From positions 50,394,019 through 50,458,018 of the forward strand of contig OX352761.1 of NCBI GenBank assembly GCA_947095585.1: a stretch of DNA of 64,000 nucleotides, read 5' to 3'. The notes beneath the pieces are model-generated. The model did no database searches and was not told the DNA's origin. It saw nothing but the letters and a program-made list of their open reading frames with translations. This DNA comes from Nephrocerus scutellatus (taxonomy: Eukaryota > Arthropoda > Insecta > Diptera > Pipunculidae). The translations under genes and the position numbers were made by a program. Positions 53,361-64,000 of the stretch are shown here, piece after piece; the stretch's first letter is position 1, and each line of letters starts with the position of its first letter.

Positions 53361-54125
53361 AAATTCTCTATATTAACTTCACTTGCCCGTGGCTGGCTGG
53401 CTGGCTGGCACACCAAATCTTGTGATCAATTTTAAACCCACTTCCTAAAGCCTGATTTTATTGAAATTTTGCACACATGTGTATCTCCCATGACAACACT
53501 TTCTATTAAATTTTAACTTTAAATTTTGAAGTGATCGGGCACCGTGGTCGGGGGGGGGGGGCACCCATACAAATCTGATAAAAAAAAGTACCCGATTTTC
53601 TTCAAATTTTATACGCATGTGTATCCCCGTTGCGCAACACTTTTTATAAAAATTAGGAAGTGATCGGGCCCCGGGGTCGGGGGGGCACCCATACAAATTT
53701 TATAAAAAAAAAATTCCGATTTTCTTCAAATTTTCTCCGTTGGGCAAAACTTTTTGTAAATATTTAAGAGCGATCGGGCACCGGGGTCAAATTTGTAAAA
53801 AAAATTGCCGATTGTCTTAAAATTGTATACGCGAGTGTATCTCCGACGGACAACACTTTTTGTAAACATTTGGAAGTGATCAGGCCCCAGATGGTACCCA
53901 TACAAATTTTATAAAAAATAGTACCTGATTTTTTTAAAATTGTATACGATTTTCGGAAATGTATCGGTGACGGAAGACCCCATTAAATTTTTTAAAAATA
54001 TACCCGATTTTCTTCAAATTTTATAGACATGTGCATCTTCGATGGAAATACTTTTTGTAAAATTTTTGGAGAGATCAGGATAAAGGGGCTCCCTTTGCAC
54101 TTTGTGTATCAATTAGAGAATTTAC
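53361..54125 (+). repeat. Repeat-unit element, copy 2
   Basis: Same flanks and units as 21,821-22,600: AAATTCTCTATATTAACTTC at the left, GGCTGGCTGGCTGGCTGGCA next to it, six or seven units with CCCGATTTTCTTCAAATTTT, and TAGAGAATTTACA at the right. Unit sequence and G-run lengths differ from copy 1. Confidence 0.65.
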
Positions 54126-54540
54126 ACGAAAAATTTTAATTTTTTTGGGTTGTTTTTTTACGTACTATTTTTACTCATGACCACTCATAAAATAGAGACG
54201 AGCCTGTTACGGACGCGTATTGTTCGCAGCATACTAAAATAGCCACTCACCCTTTTTTTAATCCTAAGATGTTGACGTCGGCAGCGACGCAGCATTGTAC
54301 TGATTGCATCTGAAAAAGAAAACAAAAGCAAAAGCCTCAACTTCATAAAAATAAATTTCACTTACCTGTACAATGAGATAGTCCTCAGCTGACGTCGACG
54401 TCGACGTCGAAGATATGTGCCGAGAAAGTAAAACCAAAAAAAAATTAAAGTAGTATTCTATACGGCAAACATTAAATTTCCCAAATAGTTTTTCTTTTTG
54501 AAAAGCAGAAATCGCGCCTCTATACCATAGATTTACACTT
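54126..54540. other. Unassigned sequence between repeats
   Basis: No gene recognised. Minus-strand CAGGTAAG-like donor motifs occur near 54,365 and 54,541, but no exon could be supported around them. Confidence 0.3.
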
Positions 54541-56953
54541 ACCTGTTGATTTTGCACAGCACAGCACAGTGGAATTTGCCACTACTTCTGCATGCATGTA
54601 AAATGCATTGTATTTTCTATTTCCAATTGATTTCAGGGCTAGTGGCTGGATTTTCCCCCAGCCTTATCGACACCATATTCCACAAAATTTTACACTCCCT
54701 ATATAATTAATGAAATTAAAAAAAAAAAAAAAACAAACAAAGAAAAGGAAAACAAATAAAATGCAAACAAACTACAAAATTCATACGCACGATTTGAGAA
54801 TAAAATAACCTGCTGACCGATATATGTCAGGAAAGGACAGAATAATACTTGACGCATTAATTATTTCTAGACTGTTCGATGGCGAAAAACGGGTTGTGGT
54901 AGTCAGTCAATGAGGGAGATAGGAGTCGAAAATTAGTTACTAGCAAAGTCAGTTGGATTTTAGCTATTAACGAAAAGTCTACTGCGGTTGTTCAAAGTCG
55001 AGATCAAGTTTTTTAAAACAGTTTTCTGTCAAAGTTTAATTGAATTATTTACAAAAAAGTTTTCTTCCAAATTAAATTGAGTTATTTAAAAAAAGTTTTC
55101 TTTCTTTAAAAGTAAAAGTGAACTTGCGCAGAACTACACATAAAATGTTGTTCTGGCAGAAGTGCTAAGGTTAGAGCCGCCATTTGCCACAAGGCACAAA
55201 GTGTTTTAAAGCAAAGTTGCATTTTTTTGATCAACTGAAAGCCTACTGTGGTGTTCAAATTAAATTGAATTATGTATTTCAAAACAGTATTCTTTCTTTG
55301 ACATGTTAAAGTGAACTTACGCAGAACTACACATCAAATTTTGTTCTGGCAGAAGTGCTTAGTGCTGTCGGTTAGAGCCGCCATTTGCCACAAGGCACAA
55401 AGTGTTTTAAAGCTAAGTTGGAAGATTTTTGTGTCATCGTGCCTAGCAGCTAAATTAAATTTTGGCTTAGCCCGAAAAAGGTGGCAGAACAGTGTACGGA
55501 ATGCGTATTTGGCAGAGGTTTGCCAATATAAAAATATATACATCATAAAATTTCATACGAGGGTGCGGCAGAAAAATATAAAAACCAACCGTGTAATTGT
55601 CGCTGGATTCCAACAAAGATCATCGTGCCATCGTCGGAGGTTTTTCATTTCACCCGAGACATGAATCATATAAATTTTAAATTCCCAAGAGAATAAATCA
55701 CTCAAGTGGAATTTGTTAATCTAATGAGCGAAAAGGAAGACTGCTTCTCAAACTGTGTGGCTGAGTTTTTTTAGTGCAAGGTCTAAATTTAAAAATTGAG
55801 TTTCATTATCGATTTAAAAATCGAGTTTATGTTATTTTTGATTGAAAATTGGGTATTTTCTTTATCTGTTTAAAATCGAGTTTTTTAATTTAAATTTAAT
55901 AATTGAGTTTCTTTATCGACTTAAAAATCAAGTTTTTTTTATTTTAAATTTGAAAATTGAGTCTTTTTTGCTACTTTAATTTGAATTGAGTTTTTTTTAT
56001 TTTTAACGTAAATCTGGATAAAGCTAACTAGTGTGAACTGCGTTTAGTAGTTTTTCGGTAGCTTCTAAATTAACGATACAGCAGGTACCTCATCGACATC
56101 ATGCATGCAGGATATTCTTGAAGGAAAATACCAAGTAAGTAATTGTTTGCATATGCCTTTCAATAACTACTAAAAGCAGTCTTTATTTTATTTTGGATAA
56201 CCTAGCCTTTTTATTCAATAATCTCTATTTGATAATAATAATAATTAAATAATTATATAATAATAATTTAAATTAATTAATATTTAAAATTAACTTAACT
56301 TACTTTTCATAAGTAATATAAATACATTTTTAAAATCCTTTTTTTTTGCTAGAATTAATATATATGAATAAACGAATGAATTGTAAAATTGAAAAGAACA
56401 TAACGTGAGTTCTTTTTGCCTTCGCCCAGCGGGTTGGAGGTATTATTCTTGGGTTTATTCTGTTATTCGTTAAGAGTGTCTACGCTGTGAGCGAGTAAAG
56501 TACAGGTATGGTGTGTGGTTGGGGTCGATGACCCTGCGGTGGTTTTTCTCAACGTCTTTCAGATAATGACGTGACGGACCGTGGACGACCGGACGAAGTC
56601 GACCTTTCCTCGGTGGTTTTGTGAGGGCTCGGTGTAGACGCAACCCCTTAGTTTTAGTTATTAGATTATAGGCAAAAATTTTCTGAAGGAAAAATAAAGA
56701 AAAATTCGTTTTTACCAAAGTAATTTTTCATAGTTTTAATGTAATTATAAGATTTAGAAATAGTTAGATATAAGTGTTTAAAAAGAAAATGACCTGGCCG
56801 CATCTAGACCGAAATTTTTTTTTTTGTTCATGACGAGGTGTCACTGGTAAGTGACAAGGATCACCCGTCCGACGAGCTTAGCCGAGCAACCGCGAGCGTG
56901 CCGCGACGTCCTTGCCAGTGGCAGAACCCCTAGTGGGACCTCGCTCCATAACA
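54541..56953 (+). repeat. Long dispersed repeat, copy 3, ending as element C LTR
   Basis: Uninterrupted version of 29,436-29,700 plus 40,217-42,268, and continuing like 47,150-47,772 to CCATAACA at 56,953. If it starts at TGTTGATTTTGC (54,544) it would be a ~2.4-kb LTR with TG/CA ends. The start is inferred only from where paralogues begin to match, and I see no purine tract before it. Confidence 0.55.
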
Positions 56954-57365
56954 AGCCATATATAAACATATTAATATATTGGCATATCATACAACATATA
57001 TCAAGACATACGCACTTTGATTTATCTCACATTATACATTGCAATAGATAATTCTGGTAACGTACTTGCTCTATACTCTAAATGTTCCGACAAATAGCAA
57101 ATTACAGTGTTAGTTGCAAACTTTGCGAATAGAACGTCGAACCAAAACCATGGAAGAGAAATCTCAACTCTACTCTGTAAATCGTAAAAGCTATCATAAA
57201 CGTACGGTATTATCTAATAAAAGCAATTTAAGAAAGTATTGCTTAGTGCAATGGATAAGGAAACACAAAAGAAATTTTCCGATTACACTAAACGACGCGG
57301 TCATGCACGTGGAGCCTTAACCTGATTGGAAAACTCCATAACCTCGTGCGACATCACACGAACAA
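56954..57365 (+). other. Leader region before BEL/Pao gag
   Basis: A 57-codon frame from 57,150 (MEEKSQLYSV) shows no domain I recognise and may be a gag N-terminal remnant. No 5' LTR or primer site was identified. Confidence 0.35.
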
Positions 57366-57745
57366 ATGGAGAGATGTTACCGTGAAATCGCCGACATGGG
57401 TGAAAATTGCTCGGAAATAACCGAAGTCGAGCAAAAATTCTTAAAATTGAAAGCAAAGCTACGAGGGGTGGTGCATGATACAAGACACGATCAGAGAAAC
57501 AAGCTTAGCCGTAGTATCGAAAGAAAGTATAAGGCTGCCGGCAGTGGACATACCTTCCTTTTATGGAAAAAGAGCCGAAGAGTTCCAATCATTTAAGGAT
57601 CTCTTCGAAACAATAGTCGACAAAAATAACGCAATGTCCGATTGTCAAAAGCTGAGTTATTTGAAAGGTTTGTTGAAAGGTGACGCTTACACATTCGTAC
57701 GCCACGAATACGCCGTACGAATACCCTACAATCAAATCTAGTATC
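57366..57745 (+). pseudogene. gag: BEL/Pao gag remnant
   Basis: Residues ADMGENCSEITEVEQKFLKL, then (next frame) LPAVDIPSFYGKRAEEFQSF, KDLFETIVDKN and LSYLKGLLKGDAY match the N-terminal Gag region of BEL/Pao elements, which have L-P..D.P.F.G....W..F..LF followed by YLK..L.G.A. It ends abruptly at 57,741, with the rest of Gag and the protease missing. Confidence 0.75.
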
Positions 57746-58910
57746 AATTATAATGCGTTTCCGTCTACATAAAATAGCATTCACGTCGGATATACAAAAA
57801 ATGTATAGGCAGGTACGAATTCACCCCGACCATGCCAACTTTCAGCGCATTGTATGGAGAAAGACTACATCAGAATCTCTCAAGCATTTTAAACTCACCA
57901 CGGTAACTTATGGCACTTAATCAGCTGCATATCTTGCCACGAGAGCGTTAACGCAACTAGCAACAGACGTTGAGACAAGCATGCCCAAGCTTGCATCAAT
58001 CATCAAAAATGATTTCTACGTGGATGATGTCCTAAGTGGAGCTAATTCCGTTACAGAGGCCATCTCACTAGTAAAAATCTAAAACGCGTATTAAAATCTG
58101 CTGGTTTTGAGCTACACAAATGGGCATCTAATTCCAAGGAATTTCTTGACGAGAACAACGCCAATAATCCAATTGAAACGATGAGAGATAACTCGCACAA
58201 GGTATTAGGACTATATTGGAATGTCACAAACGACCACTTCATGTTCAAAGTCAACATGGTCACGACGAAGCACATCTCACAAAACGCAAATTTCTGTCAG
58301 ATGCGTCACATTTATTCGACCCACTCGAATGGTTGTCACCGATGGGACGATGTTTTACCAACCGAAATCGTTGACACCTGGAATCATATAAAAAAAGAGA
58401 TCAAACAAATTGAACAGATCAGAATACCGCGATATATAGAATTCAACGAACATCTAATGGAAGCACATGGATTCTGCGATGCCAGCAAAACTGCTTATGC
58501 CGCAGCAGTCTACCTACGCACAATTAGTGTAAAGGGAAGGTAGAAGTTTATCTAATCGCAGCCAAAACTAAGGTGACTCCTCTTCGTCGCATAACAATCC
58601 CTAGATTGGAGCTACTAGCTGCACACTTGCTAGCCAAATTATCAAAATCCGTTATCAAAACTCTACAATTAAAAAATGTATCTTCATACTCTTGGACGGA
58701 CTCCGAAATAACATTGCATTGGCTATCAAAGCAACCTTCGACCTTCCCGACTTTATTGCAAGCCGAACATCCCAAATACACGAATGGTTACTTCAAACGA
58801 GATGGCAACACGTAAACACGAAATCAAACCCATGCGATTGTGCTTCACGAGGCATCATGCCCACAGAATTAGTAATTCATCCCCTATGGTGGCGAGGGCC
58901 AGAATGGTTA
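57746..58910 (+). pseudogene. pol: BEL/Pao reverse transcriptase and RNase H
   Basis: RT end with NDFYVDDVLSGANSVTEA (catalytic YVDD at 58,017-58,028), then LKSAGFELHKWASNS and KVLGLYWNV, diagnostic of BEL/Pao. RNase H: EAHGFCDASKTAYAAAVYL, PRLELLAAHLLAKL, SSYSWTDSEITLHWL and a CDCASRG segment. The first half of the RT is deleted and frames change near 58,080, 58,540 and 58,740. Confidence 0.83.
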
Positions 58911-60073
58911 CAACAAGAGACTACAGCTTGGCCAACGCAAAAATGGAAACAGTCTGCCGGCAGTATAGAATTACAGGATAACTCAAACCTAGTAACTCAC
59001 GAGGCCATCTTAGAAACTAACGTCATAGACAAGCTGTTTGACAAAACTTCCGACGATAGATTTATCAAACCTACGCTTGGATTTTGAGTACGATTTATTC
59101 GATTATCGAGAATACATCACATCAAAACCCGATCACAAAAACCCGCTTAACTTAATGCTAAAATTGTAACACCGCTAACTTGTGAAGAACTAAAAACAGC
59201 TGAGCAATACATGTGGAGATGGGCCCAGTCATCCGAATATGGGCCAGAAATCAAAGCAATGAAGTCAGGCAGAACAATAAAAAACAGCAACATATTAGTG
59301 TTGTCACCGTTCCTCGATGAAGAACATATTCTGCGTGTAGGAGGTCGTCTTAACAATGCCAATTGCAATGACAATGCAAAACACCCAGTACTTCTGCCAA
59401 GGTCCCACCGACTATCTCAAGCAATAATGTCTACAATGCACAATACTTATTTGCACCCAACAGCATCGACATTATTTCATCTATCCAGACAAAAATATAT
59501 ACTAGTTGGCAAGGTACTAGCGAAACGTATCATGAACGCATGCAAATTTTGCTACAAATTGAAAGCTAAGCCAGTGCCGCAAAAAATGGGTGATCTACTA
59601 GCCGTACGGACTACCCCAACCCACAGTAAAATGCATGAAACATCACTTAACAAGGGCCACCGCAAACATAACATTGAGTTTAGAAGAATTCTCCACGCTT
59701 CTATATGAAATCAAAGCTAAACTCACGTCCGCTTAGACCGATATCTATTGACCCAAATGATGACATGCCATTGACACCAGCCCACTTTCTTCTCATAAGA
59801 CCAATCGAGGCGGTACCTGATGAAAATTTCAAGAACGTTCCAGAAAATCGGCTCAACCGATGGCAAAACATACAAAATCAAGTTCAGAGATATTGGCGAC
59901 GATTCTCAAAGGAATATCTCCATGACTTACATCAAAGAAAGAAATGGCATCATCAACAACCTAACTTAAAGGTAGGCGACCTGGTGTACATAAAGAACGA
60001 ATCAACGGCTCCACTACAGTGGATGGGCAGAATTGTTGATGTGCATCCTGGATTGTCTGTGTTGTATCGGTAA
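58911..60073 (+). pseudogene. BEL/Pao integrase, core deleted
   Basis: The zinc-binding N-terminus reads ILRVGGRLNNAN, HPVLLPRSHRLSQAI, and H..TYLHPTAST with CKFCYKLKAKPVPQKMGDL (59,310-59,600). The catalytic core (Asp-Asp-Glu) is missing between about 59,640 and 59,700. The C-terminal region follows intact in one frame from 59,705: LNSRPLRPIS, LTPAHFLLIRPIEAVP, RWQNIQNQVQRYWRRF and VGDLVYIKNE. Confidence 0.83.
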
Positions 60074-60469
60074 AAACGAGACAAAATTTACTAAAACGGC
60101 CAACCAGCAAAGTGTTAAAGCTGCCAGTCGATGTCGAAGATAACAAGGCATAATCATCTCAAGTATTTGCACCAACACAGCAAGTTTTTTTTTTAAAAAA
60201 ACCTTTTTTTTATTTAAGCACAATTAATAACTATATTTCTTCTTCTTCCTCAGATGTACACAACATATATTCAAACAAAACAGGCGAGCAAACCCACCTT
60301 GAAAAAGTTTAAAACGCGAAAGTTTTGTGGAGGAAATGCCGCAAAACAGATTACACTTCAATCAATTTCCTCAGAAAACCACCATAATGACGTAAGATGA
60401 TGCAAGATCAAGTACTATATCATCCGCCTCTTCAATCCAACTTGGAGCCATCAATTTGGGCCCGGAGTA
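60074..60469 (+). other. 3' untranslated part of the BEL/Pao element
   Basis: No gene. A GGGCCCGGAGTA purine-rich segment immediately precedes the LTR start at 60,470 and is a candidate polypurine tract. Confidence 0.5.
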
Positions 60470-60780
60470 TGTTACGATTTCTATCCACTTTAAATAAATT
60501 GATGGCCGACAAGGCCGACAACCATGTTTAATACAATAATTATGTATGTAAAATGTATAATGCACTCGCGGCCTTAGAATCTAAGCCACCTATCGTAAAG
60601 TAACAAAAATAACACAACACTTGTTTGAGTCTGTGAACTGATTGGTAAGTACCATTGTTTCACTAACTTCCTTTTTGCCTTTGAAACTAGTTAAGTGGAT
60701 TGATCTTATCTTAAAATATTAATACATGCTATCAACCACATATATTGTTAATTGTTGTCTCTACGCGGGTGCTGCGTCGT
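60470..60780 (+). repeat. BEL/Pao 3' LTR, 5' portion
   Basis: Starts TGTTACGATTTCTATCCACT, matching the pieces at 26,684 and 29,034. A ~100-bp deletion near 60,752 between TTAATT repeats distinguishes it. Beyond 60,780 the sequence differs, but at 60,862-60,893 a single CTTACCGCGGGTAGGGGGAA motif resembles the core of the 131-bp satellite unit. The LTR end is not located. Confidence 0.7.
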
Positions 60781-61459
60781 ACTCTACTGTCTCATCATCT
60801 CGTTTTCATCATCAGGATTGCAATCGTGGGTCATCAACAAACAAAAAAACAGTCAAAGAACTCCTTACCGCGGGTAGGGGGAAGTTCTCGACCCAAAAAA
60901 AACAAACAAGTAGACAGTGGGAATCAGGAGACACTTAACAGTCCGCACGATATGCTGGCTTCCGAACGACTGCCTGCTGATTGTCCAACCAGCCTCCTTT
61001 TATACCCTAACTAACGGATTATTTCTTTGCATTAGCGCGTATGTGCAGTACATAATTCTTTGAGATACATGCGCCGTATTAAGCAAAATATTCTCTGTGT
61101 GGTGTTGTTGTTGTTTTTTTTCTTATGTGTTTATGTTTCTTTTATTGTTGTTGTTTTTTGTTTGTTACTAGTTGGTGATCAATAGGCAGGCAGAAGCATA
61201 TTTGCCTTGTGATCATGATCAGTGTTTGTTTTGTTGTTGTCTTCGGTACGATGCTATGGTACAAAGACCGAGTTTTCGTAAGTATAACAATTAAATTATA
61301 TTATTTTATTTGTTGTAATTCAGAAGCAAAAAAAAGTATGTAATTTGTTTGTTGTTTGTGATATAATGAAAAGAAACTAAAGTGGATAATTCATGTAGCA
61401 TGTAGGCTTAATTCTATGTTAGTATACATAAAGAATATATATATAGTTCAGAGTCTTTT
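60781..61459. other. Spacer, possibly LTR remainder
   Basis: No gene recognised. It contains GTTGTTGTT runs near 61,105-61,160 and AT-rich sequence. Confidence 0.3.
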
Positions 61460-62425
61460 TCATGTGTATTATATATTGTTTTTTTCTTCGTGGATGGCAA
61501 ATTTCCACTGTAACGGAAATTTTGTCGTCACAAGGTGTCCAACGTGTCGTCTATACGTGGTAATGGATAAATATCCTTCTTGGTGACATCGATCAGTTTC
61601 CGATAGTCCACACAAAATCTCGTCGAACCATCTTTCTTTTGAACAAGTACCACAGATGAGCTCCATGGGCTTTTGGATTTCTTTATGACTCCATCTCATT
61701 CCATCTGCTTGACCAGTGTTTCTGCCTACCTCTGCAAGAGGCAATCGTCTTGGCGCCTGTCGAATTGGAAAAGCATTTCCTGTATCGATTCGATGTCGCA
61801 CTATATTGATTCTCATAAGCCTCATAAGTTATCGCCGATAGCATAAACGTCGGCAAATTTCTCTAGCGCCTTTTCTGCTGCTTGTCGCTCTGATGCTGGA
61901 AGATGCTTACATAGTGAACGAATTATCTGCTTCCTTTCAAGATCTATTGGCGTATTCTTTACTTTTATAGGCTGATAGTTTGCGATACAGCTTACTCCCT
62001 GAGTCTTGCCAATGACTGTTCTTTCTCTTATTACCTTCGGTGATGCACTGGAGATTCACTAGAGTTCTTTCGCACAATAGTCCGTTCTTGTTGAAATTGG
62101 TTGGCTCCACTATTCCTACTCTACTGTCCCCAAGATCACCATTCACATTGCCATAAATGATTTTTTCGCACATCAATGGTATCTCTTCTTTTTCTTCAGT
62201 GATGATTCTTAGCCCGCCAATCTGGTTGTCCTTTATTTTCAGGGATACTTCCACATTACGTCATTTTAACACGTGGTTCTTTAGATCAAGGGACATTTCG
62301 TGCTCTGACATGAAATTTAAGACCAATATGCATTCATCTGTAATGCTGGCAACAATATACCGATGAGAAAACCGTATTCTCCAAAATATGACACTACAGA
62401 AGCACTCTCCTTTAATTGCTGCAAC
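61460..62425 (-). pseudogene. Ty3/gypsy protease-RT fragment
   Basis: Minus strand, right to left: HKVAAIKGE and VASITDECILVLNFM (C-terminal half of a retropepsin, about 62,270-62,430), a hydrophilic linker, then HRIDTGNAFPIRQAPRRLPL and W.SHKEIQKPMELICGTC (RT entry, with frame damage) to about 61,480. It ends before the RT palm. It could be the missing upstream part of the family whose RT is at 24,075-24,480. Confidence 0.7.
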
Positions 62426-63549
62426 TTTATGAGGAAAAATTCTGTCACACAAAATTTTCCCACACGACTGGGAGTTACATTTCTTTTCTTTTATTTTGTT
62501 ATCACAATGAAATTGATGTACAATAAAATTTAAGAGAACATTTCAAAACAAATAGAATTTCATTTCCCCTAGCCTCCCAACTCTCACAAATAGAGCGAGA
62601 GCAATTTGTTTTCGCCGTTTTTAGATTTTCCCTCGTTTTGGCAACTTTCGAACATCCACACAGAAACTCTTACGCTGCACTCGCATGGGAGAGCAGAATA
62701 CTGAGGAGGAGTCATGACTAAGTCACAGAAATCGGCAAACCATACAGATGGTGGCAAATGCAAACAACCATCACCACCCCAGTGTGAGAAAGAGCAGATC
62801 ACCACACACACAGCCGACAGGGTTCACCGAAAATCAACCTATCAGGATCGAACGCTGATAAAAAAAAACACCAACAACAAAAGAGCGACATACCGAACAG
62901 CACAATAATAGACAAGCCGAGCAACACCAACCAAACGAGCATGCCTATTGCAACATACCAACAACAACCCGAAATAAGCAGCCAAACAACACCAAGATCA
63001 TAGAAGCCGAGCAACACCAACCGAACGAGATTACCTATTGCAACACCCGAAAAGTACCAACAACAGAAGAGCGATATACCGAACAACACAGCAACAACAA
63101 CCCGAAAACGCTGCCGAACAACAACAAAACCCACGCACAGAGCTGAGCCACGAACAACAACAAAACCCACGCACAGAACTGAGCCACGAACAACAACAAA
63201 ACCCACACACAGAGCTGAGCTTGCGTTGCTTGGCCCCAAATGAATTTACATATTGCAAACAAATTTTCGCATCAAGACACAACAACAACAAACAACACGA
63301 TGAGCAGAACAACAGTACACTGACAAACAAAGCAAAACCCAAATTATGCTTTGATTTCTGCAACGCAGGAATACAACAACAACAGGTACAGAGCTGGACA
63401 AAACAGCACAAAAATCGAATGATTTAACGGAACAACAAAACACAATGAGCATAGCAACAACGGGATCTCGGACCGACCGTGGGAATCAAACAACATCGAT
63501 CGTCCCACGGTTCAGAGATAACAGGACCTTTCCAACCGATTCAAAAACA

Positions 63550-63558
63550 TATAAAAGG
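63550..63558 (+). promoter_or_regulatory. TATA box of the diverged LTR
   Basis: TATAAAAGG followed by CAGGAAATTCCGACAACC, aligned with TATAAAAGGCCAGCAGTCC of the ULP element LTR. Confidence 0.6.
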
Positions 63559-63638
63559 CAGGAAATTCCGACAACCAGTCTTCTTTCCTTCCCTGTGATT
63601 CCTAGTACTAGCAACTCGCTTAGTAATTCCTCGCGTTA

Positions 63639-64000
63639 ATGGTTCAAGAGAGATATCCTTACCATTACGTCCAAACGCTTCACGCTAGACTTAGAAATTC
63701 GTCGCATAGATGGTTCAAGAGAGATATCCCTACCATTACGTCCAAACGCTTCACGCTAGACTCAGTAGTTCCTCGCATTAATGGTTCAAGAGAGATATCC
63801 TTACCATTACGTCCAAACGCTTCACGCTAGACTCAGTAGTTCCTCGCATTAATGGTTCAAGAGAGATATCCTTACCATTACGTCCAAACGCTTCACGCTA
63901 GACTCAGTAATTCCTCGCATTAATGGTTCAAGAGAGATATCCTTACCATTACATCCAAACGCTTCACGCTAGACTTAGTAATTCCTCGCATTAATGGTTC
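63639..64000 (+). repeat. 71-bp tandem repeat in the diverged LTR
   Basis: ATGGTTCAAGAGAGATATCC units start at 63,639, 63,710, 63,781, 63,852, 63,923 and 63,994. They are homologous to the 75-bp units of the intact element, but 71 is not a multiple of three, so no long frame survives. Confidence 0.9.

Larger units (their letters stand above)
62427..64000 (+). repeat. Diverged LTR of the ULP-retrotransposon family, running off the window
   Basis: Starts TATGAGGAAAAATTCTGTCA with ACACAAAATTTTCCCACAC, matching the start of the LTR at 40,075 (read on the minus strand). It has the same architecture: CAACAACAA-rich U3, with a 36-bp repeat three times at 63,112-63,215; TATAAAAGG at 63,550, about 1,120 bases in (1,105 in the intact LTR); then ATGGTTCAAGAG tandem repeats. 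It is solo or the 5' LTR of an element to the right. Confidence 0.72.

Noticed and set aside
54264..54557. Possible host exon with CAGGTAAG-like donor sites on the minus strand
   Set aside because: Two donor-like motifs but no acceptor, no domain, and one lies in a dispersed repeat.

Overview
The window is eukaryotic, most likely from an insect and probably a fly (inferred from the retrotransposon lineages, tRNA primer sites and AT-rich spacers; the species is not identifiable). I found no convincing host gene, tRNA or rRNA gene. Nearly everything is transposable-element (TE) sequence: nested, duplicated and mostly broken.

The outstanding object is a complete, apparently very young Ty3/gypsy element on the minus strand at 29,881-40,075 (10.2 kb). 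It has ~1.98-kb LTRs that differ by one base in a T-run as far as I could compare, a 4-bp target duplication (ATGT), a tRNA-Lys-type primer site, gag with a SAP-like N terminus and a zinc knuckle, a GGGAAAC -1 slippery site joining gag to an intact pol, and a purine tract. In the env position it carries a third intact ORF of 438 codons (31,854-33,170). This ORF encodes a Ulp1/SENP-type (C48) cysteine protease with the catalytic His, Asp, Gln and Cys visible, followed by an Arg/Ser-rich tail. Its last codons are written by the polypurine tract and its stop codon lies inside the LTR. I propose this SUMO-protease-bearing LTR retrotransposon as the novel system. A diverged LTR of the same family starts near 62,427 on the plus strand and runs off the window end.

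Layout. 1-4,807: decayed Ty3/gypsy element A (gag, protease, RT, integrase). 4,808-11,297: CsRn1-type Ty3 element B with a tRNA-Trp primer site, broken. 11,299-13,649: second copy of the A-integrase/A-gag/B-LTR block, a tandem duplication, plus a third scrap. 13,650-14,470: degenerate tandem repeat. 14,600-19,200: broken non-LTR retrotransposon interrupted by a tRNA-derived SINE and by an inverted-repeat element with MADF-like coding. 19,920-21,781: minus-strand gag, tRNA-Leu primer site and LTR of a third Ty3 lineage. 21,821-22,600: repeat-unit element. 22,735-24,480: minus-strand integrase and RT remnants. 24,780-29,435: two arrays of a 131-bp satellite interleaved with BEL/Pao-type LTR pieces. 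29,436-29,700 and 40,217-42,268: a long dispersed repeat into which the ULP element and a TA-flanked MITE inserted. 42,268-45,780: a second non-LTR element, minus strand. 45,941-52,870: element C (a relative of A) with 5' LTR, primer site and broken gag-pol. 53,361-56,953: another repeat-unit element and another copy of the long repeat ending as the C LTR. 57,100-60,470: broken BEL/Pao element and the start of its LTR. 61,460-62,425: minus-strand Ty3 protease/RT fragment. 62,427-64,000: LTR of the ULP-element family.

Only the ULP element appears capable of making full-length proteins. All other coding regions show stops, frameshifts, lost catalytic residues or deletions.
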